The translations under genes and the position numbers were made by a program. The notes beneath the pieces were generated by a model, which saw only the letters and a list, made by a program, of their open reading frames with translations, ran no database searches and had not been told where the DNA came from. From Bacteroidales bacterium (GTDB lineage Bacteria > Bacteroidota > Bacteroidia > Bacteroidales > JAADJA01), in the NCBI GenBank assembly GCA_020438105.1, contig JAGQVE010000002.1:145328-209327 (forward strand): a stretch of 64,000 nt of DNA, read 5' to 3'. Below, piece after piece: positions 1 through 9,445 of this stretch. Each line of letters begins with the position of its first letter. Within the stretch, counting starts at the first letter, position 1.

Positions 1-554
1 TTTTCAGTGGCAATTTTCTGTAGTGTATCTCCAAGGAACTGCATATGATCAAAACCGATATTGGTTATTACGGATAGTACTGAATTTGTCACATTCGTAG
101 AATCAAGCCTCCCTCCCATACCAGTTTCAGCCACCAAAAAATCAATTTTTTCTTCGGCAAAATAATTCATTGCCATTGAGAAGGTATACTCAAAAAATGA
201 GGGTTTCAGATCATTAATGAGTTGCTGTTTTTGTTCCACGAACTCAACTACTTTTCTTTCGGGTATCACCTTTCCATTAATCTTGATACGTTCTCTAAAA
301 TCTTTTAAATGCGGTGAAGTAAAGAGTCCGGTTTTATAGCCGGCCTCCTGCAAAACAGACGCAATAAAATGGCTAACCGATCCTTTCCCGTTAGTGCCGG
401 CAATATGAATGGTTGGCAGATCAGACTGAGGATTTCCCAATCTTCTGCATAATTCCAAAGTATTTGAAAGATCAGCTTTGTAGGCTGCGGCTCCGGTCCG
501 CTGAAACATCGGAAGCTGTTTAAAAAGGAAACTTAAAGTTTCGGTATAGTTCAT
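1..554 (-). CDS. folC: Bifunctional folylpolyglutamate synthase/dihydrofolate synthase (partial)
   Basis: Only the first about 184 residues are present; the gene runs off the left edge. The N-terminus reads MNYTETLSFLFKQLP and carries the Mur-ligase-type P-loop GTNGKGS and the GMGGRLDSTN segment typical of FolC. The family joins glutamate to dihydropteroate and extends the polyglutamate tail of folates in the cytoplasm, using ATP. The start codon shares one base with the tonB stop (TAATG), so the gene is probably translationally coupled as the last gene of exbB-exbD-tonB-folC. The family call is secure; the C-terminal half cannot be checked here. Confidence 0.93.
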   Translation of the reverse strand, partial: MNYTETLSFLFKQLPMFQRTGAAAYKADLSNTLELCRRLGNPQSDLPTIHIAGTNGKGSVSHFIASVLQEAGYKTGLFTSPHLKDFRERIKINGKVIPERKVVEFVEQKQQLINDLKPSFFEYTFSMAMNYFAEEKIDFLVAETGMGGRLDSTNVTNSVLSVITNIGFDHMQFLGDTLQKIATE

Positions 555-1351
555 TAGTTTTTTACAACGAAGTGGTAGGTAATGGTACCTCTTTGGACTT
601 CGGGAGCATTCATATCAGCATTAAACACAGCCTTTTTGGCGGCATCTTCAGCAAGGCGCCTTAAAGATGTATTGGTGGTATTTGATCCCTTGTCGATGGC
701 TACGGCTTTTATCACCTTTCCGTATTTATTCACAGTAATTTGAACCACAACAGTTCCGTTTTCAGAGAAACTGGTGGAAGGCTTGGGTAAATAACTTGGA
801 TTACGACCTTCTAGATCCCAATCATTTCCATCACCAAATCCACCTTTCCCAAGATATTCTTTGGCATTGATGGTTCCTTTAGGATTTCCCTGATCGCCTT
901 GCTCACCGGTGATTCCTTCGCCCTGGCTGGTATTTGGCTTTTTACTGGGTCCGGGGTACAAAGCATTTTCGTTGATCTCAGGCTCTTTAACAACTTCTTC
1001 AGGTTCTTCAATTTGCTTTGGTTTTTCAACTACAGGAGTCTCTTCCTTAACGACTTTTTCCTCAATTTTTTCAATTGCCGGCGCTGGTTCAATATTTTGC
1101 GTTGCAATATCCTCCTTCACCTTTTCTTTAACTGGAGGTGGAGGTGTATTCTTCCTTTTTGTTGATGATTGCTCAGGCTGAATTTTACCTGAACCCCGCA
1201 TATCAGTTCCCAGGTTTACCTCTACTCCTTCTTCTCCAGGTAAAGGCAAGGCTGTTGAAAATCCAAAAATGATTAAAAGCCCAAGTATAATAACATGGAA
1301 AAGTACCGTTCCAATAATTCCCTTTACCCTATTTTTTCTGATTTCACTCAA
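554..1351 (-). CDS. tonB: TonB-family energy transducer
   Basis: A 265-residue protein with one N-terminal membrane anchor (about residues 10-35), a long Pro/Glu/Lys-rich periplasmic spacer (about 60-130), and a C-terminal TonB-like domain ending in the sequence TITYHFVVKN. TonB links ExbB-ExbD proton-motive energy to outer-membrane receptors. It follows exbD after 12 bases and overlaps folC by one base. The arrangement and low-complexity middle are typical of Bacteroidota TonB proteins; which receptors it serves cannot be told, because no SusC/SusD genes are in the window. Confidence 0.88.
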   Translation of the reverse strand: MSEIRKNRVKGIIGTVLFHVIILGLLIIFGFSTALPLPGEEGVEVNLGTDMRGSGKIQPEQSSTKRKNTPPPPVKEKVKEDIATQNIEPAPAIEKIEEKVVKEETPVVEKPKQIEEPEEVVKEPEINENALYPGPSKKPNTSQGEGITGEQGDQGNPKGTINAKEYLGKGGFGDGNDWDLEGRNPSYLPKPSTSFSENGTVVVQITVNKYGKVIKAVAIDKGSNTTNTSLRRLAEDAAKKAVFNADMNAPEVQRGTITYHFVVKN

Positions 1352-1363
1352 ATGTCAATTTTT

Positions 1364-1786
1364 TTATCTGCGTTTTTTAGGACTGGTTGCCATAATAACC
1401 TTGTGTGTGGTATTATATTTATTGTTAACTTCATTAACAATATCAATCACATTTACAACGTATTGCACCGGCACTGTTTTATCAGATTCAAGCCGAATAG
1501 AAGCACTCTCTTTTCCGGCAAGTAAATCCAACAAACCACTTTCAAGCAATTGATCACTTACCTGCACTCCCTGCAGGAAATAATTATAATCCTGATCAAT
1601 TGAAATAACCACCTTAGGGGGTTTTTCAATTGTCCGGCTGTTGCTTTGGGGCAAAAGCAGTTTAAGTGCATTTGGTGCAACCAAAGTTGATGTGAGCATA
1701 AAAAAGATCAACAACAGAAACACCAGATCCGACATGGATGCCATGTTAAAATCTGCTTTTCTTTTATTTCTTGTTTGAATAGCCAT
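1364..1786 (-). CDS. exbD: Biopolymer transporter ExbD
   Basis: A 140-residue protein with a short cytoplasmic Arg/Lys-rich N-terminus and a single membrane helix (about residues 18-40). Asp20 in the SMSDLVF segment sits where ExbD/TolR proteins carry their proton-conducting acid. The rest is a periplasmic domain. It forms the inner-membrane motor with ExbB that energises TonB. It lies between exbB (19-base gap) and tonB (12-base gap). Size and order are normal for the family. Confidence 0.93.
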   Translation of the reverse strand: MAIQTRNKRKADFNMASMSDLVFLLLIFFMLTSTLVAPNALKLLLPQSNSRTIEKPPKVVISIDQDYNYFLQGVQVSDQLLESGLLDLLAGKESASIRLESDKTVPVQYVVNVIDIVNEVNNKYNTTHKVIMATSPKKRR

Positions 1787-1805
1787 ATCTTAACTGAATT
1801 GCTGG

Positions 1806-2531
1806 TTATTTTTTAGCAGGTTCATGAAGTACATCCATAAATTCAGTCGCACGGGCCTCCAGCAGGAACACCAGTTTTTCGATACGGCTTACCAATACAT
1901 TATAGCATACATATGCAATGATCCCCACAATTAATCCGGCTACAGTTGTTACCATCGCCTGGTAAATACCTGAACTCAGCAAGGCTATATCAATATTATT
2001 ACCGGCCATCGACATATCATAAAATGCCCGAATCATCCCCATCACTGTTCCCAGAAATCCCAGCATAGGGCCTGCACCTGAAATTGTTGCCAGTCCGGCA
2101 ATATTCTTTTCCAATCTTGACACTTCCAGTTTTCCTACATTTTCGATAGCAGCGTTTACATCATTGAGTGGTCTTCCTATTCTCGAAAGTCCCTTCTCAA
2201 TCATTCTTGCTATGGGAGTGTCATTGTTCCTGCAAAGCGTAATGGCTGAATCAATCCGACCATCATGAATAAAATCACGGATATTATTCATGAAATTCTT
2301 CTCCTCTTTACTCCCTTTCGAGATAGCAAAAAAACGTTCGATAAATATGTAAACAGCCACAATACTTAAAATGGCCAATACCGCAAGTATCCACCCACCT
2401 TTCATGGCAAGGTCAAGTAATGAAATAGAAATCTCCGATGGCTCCTGCCCGGCCTCTCCCATCATTGCACTCGCTGTATCGGCAACAGCCTGCCCACCTT
2501 TGGTAATTTGCAAAATAATCCCAGTCAACAT
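1806..2531 (-). CDS. exbB: MotA/TolQ/ExbB proton channel family protein
   Basis: A 241-residue inner-membrane protein with a first membrane helix near residues 47-68 and a pair near 145-175 and 190-215. The conserved glycine-rich stretch AGPMLGFLGTVMGMIRAF is the MotA/TolQ/ExbB signature. It forms the pentameric proton channel of the TonB motor. It is the first gene of a minus-strand operon leading to exbD, tonB and folC. The 258 bases upstream (2532-2789) are AT-rich and shared with the divergent nhaD promoter; I see no clear TAnnTTTG box for exbB itself. Confidence 0.93.
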   Translation of the reverse strand: MLTGIILQITKGGQAVADTASAMMGEAGQEPSEISISLLDLAMKGGWILAVLAILSIVAVYIFIERFFAISKGSKEEKNFMNNIRDFIHDGRIDSAITLCRNNDTPIARMIEKGLSRIGRPLNDVNAAIENVGKLEVSRLEKNIAGLATISGAGPMLGFLGTVMGMIRAFYDMSMAGNNIDIALLSSGIYQAMVTTVAGLIVGIIAYVCYNVLVSRIEKLVFLLEARATEFMDVLHEPAKK

Positions 2532-2784
2532 AAGTCAATTTTATTATTTATAATGAAGTAAAATTACTGATTCCAAATGTTAAGGTAGAGGTGTGTGCTT
2601 ATAATTTTTAACATTTAAATGTTAATACTAAAGGGATGATTATGTGCTTTTTACAGAGCGAATAATTGGACTAATTAATGAATAATTTTATACAAAACTT
2701 GATTTATGTCATTTGAATAGCCGGGATATGTCATTCACATTTGAATTTTTATATATGTAATTATTTTTTGTATTGAAATTCATT

Positions 2785-2792
2785 TACTTTTG
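2785..2792 (+). promoter_or_regulatory. Bacteroidota -7 box (TACTTTTG) for nhaD
   Basis: TACTTTTG followed by CAGCC matches the TAnnTTTG -7 element of the Bacteroidota primary sigma factor. A TTTG at 2767-2770 is closer than the usual 19-base spacing, so the -33 part is weak. The box overlaps a possible TTG start at 2790, which argues that nhaD starts downstream at 2829. Confidence 0.6.
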
Positions 2793-2828
2793 CAGCCAAA
2801 ATATCAATCCCTTAAACGAAATTGTGCT

Positions 2829-4238
2829 ATGTTTATTTTAATGGTAGTTGTTTTTGTTCTGGGCTATACAGCAATCGCACTGGAACATCCGCTGAAAGTT
2901 GATAAGGCTGCATCAGCATTATTATTAGGTGTTATTTTATGGGTTATGTTCTTCCTGGGAAGAGTGGACATACTAAGTATGGTAAATGAAGCCGGAGAAC
3001 ATATTAGCAAGTCGTGGGCTCATTTTCTCCATTTGGAGGGGCACGAGGCTGATACCCCCGAAGGAATGTTACATTTTATCACTCAGTTTTCAATTATGGA
3101 GCATCTTGCTGAGATCGCAACAATATTGTTCTTTTTGCTTGGAGCAATGACCATCGTTGAAACCGTTGACCAACACCAGGGTTTTAAGCTGATTACTGAC
3201 AAGATAAAAACCACCAGTAAAGTTAAACTCTTATGGATTCTAAGTTTCCTAACTTTTTTCATGTCAGCAGCCCTTGATAACCTTACTACCACTATTGTTT
3301 TGGTGGCTCTTTTGCGCAAACTTATTGCCGATCAAAAAACACGTTGGTTCTTTGCCAGTATGGTTGTTTTAGCTGCCAATGCAGGAGGCGCCTGGTCGCC
3401 CATTGGTGATGTTACCACAATTATGTTATGGATTGGTGGGCAGGTAACAACAGGAAACATTATTGCCATGGTATTTATTCCAAGTTTGATTACCATGGTA
3501 ATCCCTCTCGCATTATTATCATTTACAATGAAAGGCCATGTGGAGCGGCCTAAAGCAAACGCGAACGAAGATCGCGAGTTTACTTCAGCCTTTGAACGTA
3601 AGTTGATTTTATTTATGGGTGTAGGCGCATTGTTATTTGTACCAGTTTTCAAAACATTTACACACCTGCCTCCTTACATGGGCATGTTGTTCGGACTTGG
3701 TGTATTATGGGTTACCACCGAAATAATGCACAGGTACAAACCCTTGGAAGACAAACGTAAACTCACAATTGTTGGAGTATTACAGCGCGTGGACGTCCCA
3801 ACAATTTTCTTTTTCCTTGGAATATTAACTGCTGTTGCCAGTTTACAATCAGCAGGCCACCTGAGTTTATTAGCTGGCTATTTAGATAAACATCTTCACA
3901 ATATATTTGCAATTAACCTGATCATTGGTGTTTTATCTGCCATTGTAGATAATGTTCCTTTGGTTGCCGGTGCAATGGGCATGTATGATATTGCTGCAGC
4001 CGGTTCTGCAGGTTATGATGCCTACTTTATGGTGGATGGTGCATTCTGGGAATTCCTGGCATATTGTGCCGGAACTGGAGGAAGTATATTGATAATTGGG
4101 TCTGCCGCAGGTGTAGCAGCCATGGGTATGGAAAAAATAGATTTCATCTGGTACCTGAAGCGTATAAGTTTGTTAGCATTGATCGGATATCTGGCCGGAG
4201 CTGGAGCTTATTACCTGCAAATACAATTACTCCACTAA
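2829..4238 (+). CDS. nhaD: NhaD-type sodium:proton antiporter
   Basis: A polytopic membrane protein of 469 residues from ATG 2829. An in-frame TTG at 2790 would add 13 residues but lies inside the promoter -7 box, so I prefer the ATG, which gives the N-terminus MFILMVVVFVLGYTA. Acidic and polar residues within membrane segments (SAALDNLTTTI, ANAGGAWSPIGD, AIVDNVPLVAG) are the signature of the NhaD branch of the ion transporter superfamily. It exports Na+ in exchange for protons and supports salt and pH tolerance. It is a single-gene unit with its own promoter and a strong terminator directly after the stop. Confidence 0.92.
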   Translation: MFILMVVVFVLGYTAIALEHPLKVDKAASALLLGVILWVMFFLGRVDILSMVNEAGEHISKSWAHFLHLEGHEADTPEGMLHFITQFSIMEHLAEIATILFFLLGAMTIVETVDQHQGFKLITDKIKTTSKVKLLWILSFLTFFMSAALDNLTTTIVLVALLRKLIADQKTRWFFASMVVLAANAGGAWSPIGDVTTIMLWIGGQVTTGNIIAMVFIPSLITMVIPLALLSFTMKGHVERPKANANEDREFTSAFERKLILFMGVGALLFVPVFKTFTHLPPYMGMLFGLGVLWVTTEIMHRYKPLEDKRKLTIVGVLQRVDVPTIFFFLGILTAVASLQSAGHLSLLAGYLDKHLHNIFAINLIIGVLSAIVDNVPLVAGAMGMYDIAAAGSAGYDAYFMVDGAFWEFLAYCAGTGGSILIIGSAAGVAAMGMEKIDFIWYLKRISLLALIGYLAGAGAYYLQIQLLH

Positions 4239-4260
4239 GAATGTGATAATAAAATATAGA

Positions 4261-4288
4261 AAAGTGAGGCTTCGGTCTCACTTTTTTT
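4261..4288. terminator. Bidirectional UUCG-tetraloop terminator between nhaD and anmK
   Basis: The 8-bp stem AAAGTGAG/CTCACTTT (4261-4268 with 4277-4284) is extended by a G-U and a C-G pair and closed by a TTCG loop, followed by a T run on the plus strand. A-rich sequence on the left gives T-rich RNA in the other direction, so it can end both the nhaD and the anmK transcripts. The anmK stop codon lies at its right end. Confidence 0.9.
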
Positions 4289-5342
4289 ATGGCCTGGCAA
4301 TCACTCCGGCTGAGGTATCTGAACTTGCTCCTGTTACCGAACAGAGGCAATTAATCTCATTTCGCCATCGTAAAACGCCCAGAAATGCAAAAACCAGGGC
4401 TTCTTTAAAATTGACCAACTTTTCATCAGGAATTACAATACTTTGCCGGGCTTGTTTTTTGATCATTTCAATTAAATGCAAATTATATGCGCCTCCACCT
4501 GTTATTAATACTTTTGCCTGTTCTTTTTGCTTTACTGCCAGCAAAATCTGATGTGCAATGTGCCTTGTAAATGTTGAAATAACATCCTTTATTTCTATTT
4601 TGGATGCATCAATTATTGGATTGATATAATTCTCAACCCATTCACGCCCCAATGATTTCGGATACGGTGCCTGATAATACTCCAGTGCATTTAATTTATT
4701 AAATAAGGTTTGATTCACATTCCCCGACCGGGCAATCATTCCATCCTTATCAAAGGGATAGCCCAACCGTTGAGACATTTCATTGAGCACAATGTTGGCC
4801 GGGCAAATATCATAAGCCATCCTTTGATGAACATATTCAAAAGAGATGTTTGCAAACCCACCAAGATTGATACAAAAATCATAATCATAAAAGAGTAACC
4901 GGTCGCCTATTGGCACCAAAGGTGCACCCTGTCCACCTTTGGCAACATCCTCCGACCTGAAATCAAAAATTACAGGAATACCAGTCTTTTCTGCAATTAG
5001 CCGGCCGTCGCCAATTTGAAGGGTAATGCCTTTGTGTGGCTGATGAAGAATAGTATGTCCATGTGACGCAATTAAATCAGGTTGTATATTATTTTTAGTA
5101 ATAAAATCCAGGATAATTTGCGCCAGAAATGCCCCATACTCTTGATCAGGCTCTTTTAATGCATACCTATCCTGCCTGTACCAGGAAGTTAATTTCTTTT
5201 TCCATACGTCAGAATAAGGGATTGTAGTGGCAGTTTCAATTTCAAATTCCCAATTTTCAGATTTCCGAAAATTACAGCAGGCAATGTCAATACCATCCAA
5301 GGAGGTTCCGCTCATTACACCGATTACTCTGTAACTTTCCAT
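4287..5342 (-). CDS. anmK: Anhydro-N-acetylmuramic acid kinase
   Basis: A 351-residue ASKHA-fold sugar kinase with the N-terminal signature GVMSGTSLDGID, a central DICPANIVLN segment and the glycine-rich VLITGGGAYN motif. AnmK opens the 1,6-anhydro ring of anhMurNAc and phosphorylates it to MurNAc-6-phosphate, a step of peptidoglycan recycling in the cytoplasm. Its ATG directly follows the murF stop with no bases between, so the two are cotranscribed. The pairing joins cell-wall recycling with cell-wall synthesis. Length is normal. Confidence 0.95.
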   Translation of the reverse strand: MESYRVIGVMSGTSLDGIDIACCNFRKSENWEFEIETATTIPYSDVWKKKLTSWYRQDRYALKEPDQEYGAFLAQIILDFITKNNIQPDLIASHGHTILHQPHKGITLQIGDGRLIAEKTGIPVIFDFRSEDVAKGGQGAPLVPIGDRLLFYDYDFCINLGGFANISFEYVHQRMAYDICPANIVLNEMSQRLGYPFDKDGMIARSGNVNQTLFNKLNALEYYQAPYPKSLGREWVENYINPIIDASKIEIKDVISTFTRHIAHQILLAVKQKEQAKVLITGGGAYNLHLIEMIKKQARQSIVIPDEKLVNFKEALVFAFLGVLRWRNEINCLCSVTGASSDTSAGVIARP

Positions 5343-6632
5343 TTAAAGGCAATCTGCTATTTTTTCGAGTGCATTTCCACGCGATCCTTTAATAAGAATT
5401 GTTTTCCCTTTCAAAGGATTAGCTTTGAAGTATTCGGCTAAAATTTCATTCGAATGAAACCATTGTTCTGTTACACCGGCATTTTTAAAAGAATCACCCA
5501 CAAAATATACCTCCCGAAAACCAAGCTCATCAACAAGCTTCACCAATTTTTGATGCTCAGGAATACTTTCATCACCCAGCTCTAGCATTTCACCCAATAT
5601 TAAAACTTTTTGGGGATAATCGCTACCGGCAAAATATTTGATGGACGCATCCATACTTGAGGGATTGGCATTATATGCATCCATGATCAATAGATTATTA
5701 CTGGTCCTCACAAGTTGAGACCGGTTATTTGATGGTAAATAACTTTCGATCGCGCGTTTTATGCCTTCCGGCGGAACTTTAAAATAAATCCCAATACAAA
5801 TAGCAGCTAAAATATTTTCAAAATTATAATTACCCGATAATTTGCTTTCAACAGCGTAGATATTATCATTCGTCGAGAATTGGATTTTAACAAAAGGGTA
5901 TGAAGCAAGCAGTTCACCACGAATTTCTGCATTTTCACCAGCTCCATATGTAACGCTTTTTATTCCGTCAATATGCTTTTTAAGTAAGGGATTATCAACA
6001 TTAAAGAAAATCTGGCCTCCGCTTTGCCTGATATAACGGTACATTTCCGTCTTGGTCCTGATAACTCCCTCAAATCCGCCAAAACCTTCCAAATGAGCCC
6101 TTCCAATATTGGTAATAATACCATAACCTGGTTCAGCAATTTTGCATAAAGCATCGATCTCGCCCGGATGGTTGGCTCCCATCTCAATTACTGCAATTTG
6201 TGTTTCCTTTTTCAATTTAAGTAAAGTAAACGGCACCCCAATGTGATTATTCAAATTTCCTTTCGTCGCTAACACGTTATACTTCTCAGAAAGAGTTTTT
6301 GCGATAAGCTCTTTTGTAGTTGTTTTTCCATTTGAACCTGTAATTCCGATTACAATTACATTCAGGGAATTACGATACCGATTTGCCAGAAGCTGTAGTG
6401 CTTTCAAAGTATCTTCCACCCAAATACAACCTTTTTCATTTATCAGCGACGAATCATCAACAACGGCCATGGCTGCACCGGAAGCAATAACTTCGGCAGC
6501 AAACCGGTTACCATCGAAACGATCACCTTTGAGTGCAAAAAACAAGTCGCCAGGTTTTACCTTGCGTGAATCAATAACAACAGAAGGATTCTTAAGGAAT
6601 TGATTATAAATTAAACTAAGTGCTTCTTCCAT
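5343..6632 (-). CDS. murF: UDP-N-acetylmuramoyl-tripeptide--D-alanyl-D-alanine ligase
   Basis: A 429-residue Mur ligase. The P-loop GITGSNGKTTTKE, the MGANHPGEID segment, the NIGRAHLEGFGG segment and the DAYNANPSSM motif identify MurF rather than MurC/D/E. It adds D-Ala-D-Ala to the UDP-MurNAc-tripeptide, the last cytoplasmic step of precursor synthesis. It lies downstream of gldJ, but an intrinsic terminator separates the two, so murF-anmK is probably its own transcript with read-through possible. Confidence 0.96.
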   Translation of the reverse strand: MEEALSLIYNQFLKNPSVVIDSRKVKPGDLFFALKGDRFDGNRFAAEVIASGAAMAVVDDSSLINEKGCIWVEDTLKALQLLANRYRNSLNVIVIGITGSNGKTTTKELIAKTLSEKYNVLATKGNLNNHIGVPFTLLKLKKETQIAVIEMGANHPGEIDALCKIAEPGYGIITNIGRAHLEGFGGFEGVIRTKTEMYRYIRQSGGQIFFNVDNPLLKKHIDGIKSVTYGAGENAEIRGELLASYPFVKIQFSTNDNIYAVESKLSGNYNFENILAAICIGIYFKVPPEGIKRAIESYLPSNNRSQLVRTSNNLLIMDAYNANPSSMDASIKYFAGSDYPQKVLILGEMLELGDESIPEHQKLVKLVDELGFREVYFVGDSFKNAGVTEQWFHSNEILAEYFKANPLKGKTILIKGSRGNALEKIADCL

Positions 6633-6681
6633 ATTGCATAAATTGAGAAGTAAAAATAAATCATTCCTGGCATTAAAATAA

Positions 6682-6716
6682 AAACCCCGAATCTGCTTTT
6701 AAACAGTCCGGGGTTT
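6682..6716 (-). terminator. Intrinsic terminator after gldJ
   Basis: The perfect 8-bp stem AAACCCCG/CGGGGTTT (6682-6689 with 6709-6716) is followed, in the minus direction, by TTATTTTAATG. It lies 20 bases beyond the gldJ stop and ends the porP-gldJ transcript before murF. Confidence 0.8.
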
Positions 6717-6735
6717 ATAATATTTTTATTGGAGA

Positions 6736-8229
6736 TTAATAACCATCGTCGCTTCCAACCCGATCCATTGCGCAGCGGAAGCCAATGTAATTGGTAGCAT
6801 GATTTTCATCAAGAAACCGGCGTGTTGCCGGCATCATCCAATATGAATTATCAAGCCAGGAACCACCTTTGTAAACACGTGCATGATCATTGATCATTGA
6901 AGTGATACTATAATCATACATGGTACTTGAGCCTGAATCTTCCGATTGCCTTACCCAATCTTCACTATTTATAGTTGATTGGAAATCCCCATCCTGATAG
7001 TTAATATTGTTCGCCTTCCGATAATTTCTTCGATCTACCAGATCCTCTGTTGGAACATCTTCGTATTGAAGACGACCAAACTCATCTTTTTCGGCGATAA
7101 GACCTTCAGAGTCGCGCACCTTACGCTGGAAGACGTTTCCGCGGAAAGGATTCAAGTCAGCAACATCATCATGAGAAAGTGGGCGATACACATCCATAAC
7201 CCATTCGCTAACATTGCCTGCCATATTAAACAAACCATAATCATTTGGCCAAAAGGAACCTACCATTGCGGGACCAATAGCTCCATCATTAAGGTCACCT
7301 GCTACCCCGGCATAGTCACCATTTCCACGTTTATGGTTGCCTAAAAATGCACCATAATAATTCTTTTCATCTGTCCTGAGCACGTGACTGTTCCATGGAT
7401 AAATACGGCGCTCCATTACACGCTCATAAATTGTATTTCCGATAAGACCAAGTGCGGCAAATTCCCACTCAGCTTCGGTCGGGAGCCTGTAACGGGGAAG
7501 TAAAATACCGTCTTCCATTCTCACCCTGCGTTCACCGGTACCATTAGGATTTAAATCACGCATGTTGCGATTTACCAACCCTTCATACTGGCCGGCTAAA
7601 TAGGCTTCTGTATTGAAGTTATTTTCATTAAGCTGATCCGGATCCAAGTCAAGAATACCTGACTGAACCAGCAACATCTCATTTACACGATCAGTACGCC
7701 AGGCACAATAGTCAGTAGCCTGAATCCATGACACACCCACTACAGGATAATAGTGATAAGCTGGATGACGCAGATATAACTCAACCATAGGTTCGTTGTA
7801 AGCCAATCGGTCACGCCAAACAAGTGTATCCGGCAGAGCTTTTTCATAAACTTCCGGATAGTCGGTTCCAAATACACGATTTAACCAATAGAGATACTCG
7901 AGGTAATCAACATTGGCGACCTCGGTTTCATCCATATAAAAGGTTTTAACTGTGACCTGCCTTGGTTGTGCATTCCACTCAAAACCCGGGTCATCATAAT
8001 TTGCCCCCATTGTAAAAGTTCCACCCTCAATAAGGATGAGGCCCGGACCAGTAACCTGGCCGGCATAATCTGCAACCTGGAATCCTCCATTTTTCGGATT
8101 GTTGTATTCCCATCCAGTTGTTGCTGATTTCTGCTTACTGCCGCAAGCTGCCATTAGCAAGGCCAGTCCAACAATGGAAATAAAAGAATAGAAACGGAAG
8201 TACTTCATTTTTTTAAAATTTGAATGCAA
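6736..8229 (-). CDS. gldJ: GldJ-type T9SS/gliding lipoprotein
   Basis: A 497-residue outer-membrane-type lipoprotein with lipobox LLMAAC (Cys29, or Cys22 if translation starts at Met8), then a formylglycine-generating-enzyme/sulfatase-modifying fold: GGTFTMG, VGVSWIQATDY, RLPTEAEWEFAA, GNVSEWV, VYKGGSW, GFRC. GldJ and GldK share this fold. I favour GldJ because the mature N-terminus reads TTGWEYNNPKNGGF, the start of the domain reads GLILIEGGTF, and no gldL, gldM or gldN follows. Adjacency to porU genes also fits GldJ, as remembered for flavobacteria. These proteins support T9SS assembly and, where present, gliding. It follows porP after 6 bases. A GldK paralogue is the alternative. Confidence 0.82.
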   Translation of the reverse strand: MHSNFKKMKYFRFYSFISIVGLALLMAACGSKQKSATTGWEYNNPKNGGFQVADYAGQVTGPGLILIEGGTFTMGANYDDPGFEWNAQPRQVTVKTFYMDETEVANVDYLEYLYWLNRVFGTDYPEVYEKALPDTLVWRDRLAYNEPMVELYLRHPAYHYYPVVGVSWIQATDYCAWRTDRVNEMLLVQSGILDLDPDQLNENNFNTEAYLAGQYEGLVNRNMRDLNPNGTGERRVRMEDGILLPRYRLPTEAEWEFAALGLIGNTIYERVMERRIYPWNSHVLRTDEKNYYGAFLGNHKRGNGDYAGVAGDLNDGAIGPAMVGSFWPNDYGLFNMAGNVSEWVMDVYRPLSHDDVADLNPFRGNVFQRKVRDSEGLIAEKDEFGRLQYEDVPTEDLVDRRNYRKANNINYQDGDFQSTINSEDWVRQSEDSGSSTMYDYSITSMINDHARVYKGGSWLDNSYWMMPATRRFLDENHATNYIGFRCAMDRVGSDDGY

Positions 8230-8235
8230 ACATAA

Positions 8236-9255
8236 CTAAAATTCCGGACATTTTATTGCACCGGGTTTGTTTCTTTTGTCGCAATTAAGAAACAAGGTTA
8301 AAGACAACTCATGCGCTCCACCACTCTCACCTGCTAACTCCGACATTGTTAAATCATAAGAGTAGCCAAATTTAAATCTTTTTTGTTTTAATCCCAGCAG
8401 AAATATAATTCCGTCTGGATTTTTAAAATTATACCGATACCAAACGCCTGCCACTAGCGGCATTAGCTCCATATTTACACCAAGATTCAATTGTTGGGCA
8501 TTTTGTTGTTGCTGGTATAATACGTTTGGATTTAGAATTAGTTTACCGCGACCCGTTTTGTAATCACCGTCAATAAGGGTAAATATGGCTCCTGCATGGG
8601 CGGTGTATTTTCTATACAGTGATTCATCTGTACTATTATAATAACCAATGGCAGGCTCGGTAAGATGGTGGCCTGCAAGTCCCAAATAAAATTTTTCGTG
8701 ATAGGCATACAGAAACCCCAAAGAAAAGTCGGCTGCCGAAACGGTAAGTCTGTCAGGCACTTGTTCTGCTGAAATACCTTGCAAAACAGTTCCATCTGCA
8801 TAATTTATCATATCAGAAAAAACAAGATCATCCCAATTTAATTTCCGCTGAAAATAAGCTCCCTCAAGGCCCATATTCAATGTTGAAAACTCGTTCAGCT
8901 TTAAATGAAATGCATATATCCCCCCCAATCGTAATGTATTTATCATGCCTGCAGCATCATCTGAAAACACGGCAACTCCTATTCCGCCTGACAATGCAGA
9001 AATATAGGAATCAGCAGAAAATGCATACGTTTTAAAACCGCTGGAGAGAGAAGGCCACTGATTGCGGTAGTTAAACATTATACGGCTGCATTCGGCAGTT
9101 CCCGCAAGGGCAGGGTTCAAGTATAGCGGATTGGCGTAAAACTGAGAGAAGTGCGGGTCCTGCGAAAACCCCCGAATCAAAAATAAAAAGAACAACGCCG
9201 CAATGAGGCCACGCTGCATTAATGAATACTGATGATATTTTCGCTTATCACTCAA
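8236..9255 (-). CDS. PorP/SprF family T9SS outer-membrane protein
   Basis: A 339-residue predicted beta-barrel with a signal peptide (hydrophobic stretch about residues 15-30, cleavage probably after GFSQ) and the family opening QDPHFSQFYANPLYLNPALAG, here starting near residue 32. PorP/SprF proteins anchor or help export T9SS substrates; many paralogues occur per genome. It is the first gene of the minus-strand porP-gldJ pair and is divergent from the PorU genes. The specific PorP versus SprF role cannot be decided from sequence alone. Confidence 0.88.
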   Translation of the reverse strand: MSDKRKYHQYSLMQRGLIAALFFLFLIRGFSQDPHFSQFYANPLYLNPALAGTAECSRIMFNYRNQWPSLSSGFKTYAFSADSYISALSGGIGVAVFSDDAAGMINTLRLGGIYAFHLKLNEFSTLNMGLEGAYFQRKLNWDDLVFSDMINYADGTVLQGISAEQVPDRLTVSAADFSLGFLYAYHEKFYLGLAGHHLTEPAIGYYNSTDESLYRKYTAHAGAIFTLIDGDYKTGRGKLILNPNVLYQQQQNAQQLNLGVNMELMPLVAGVWYRYNFKNPDGIIFLLGLKQKRFKFGYSYDLTMSELAGESGGAHELSLTLFLNCDKRNKPGAIKCPEF

Positions 9256-9445
9256 ATAGCTGAAAAATTACACTGGTTAGGATGTACAATAACAAAGACC
9301 TATTAACGTTTTAAAATTTATTTTAGTTTGATGGGTAAAATTGAGCCAACAAACAAATTACAGAAAAGTGTTGTTATAACAGAATCTAATGAGGGTGTAA
9401 ATTTACTTTTTATAATTTTACAAATTACTAATTTAATAACGGATC

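Noticed and set aside
6736..8229. GldK
   Set aside because: N-terminal and domain-start features fit GldJ, and gldL, gldM and gldN do not follow; kept only as the alternative.
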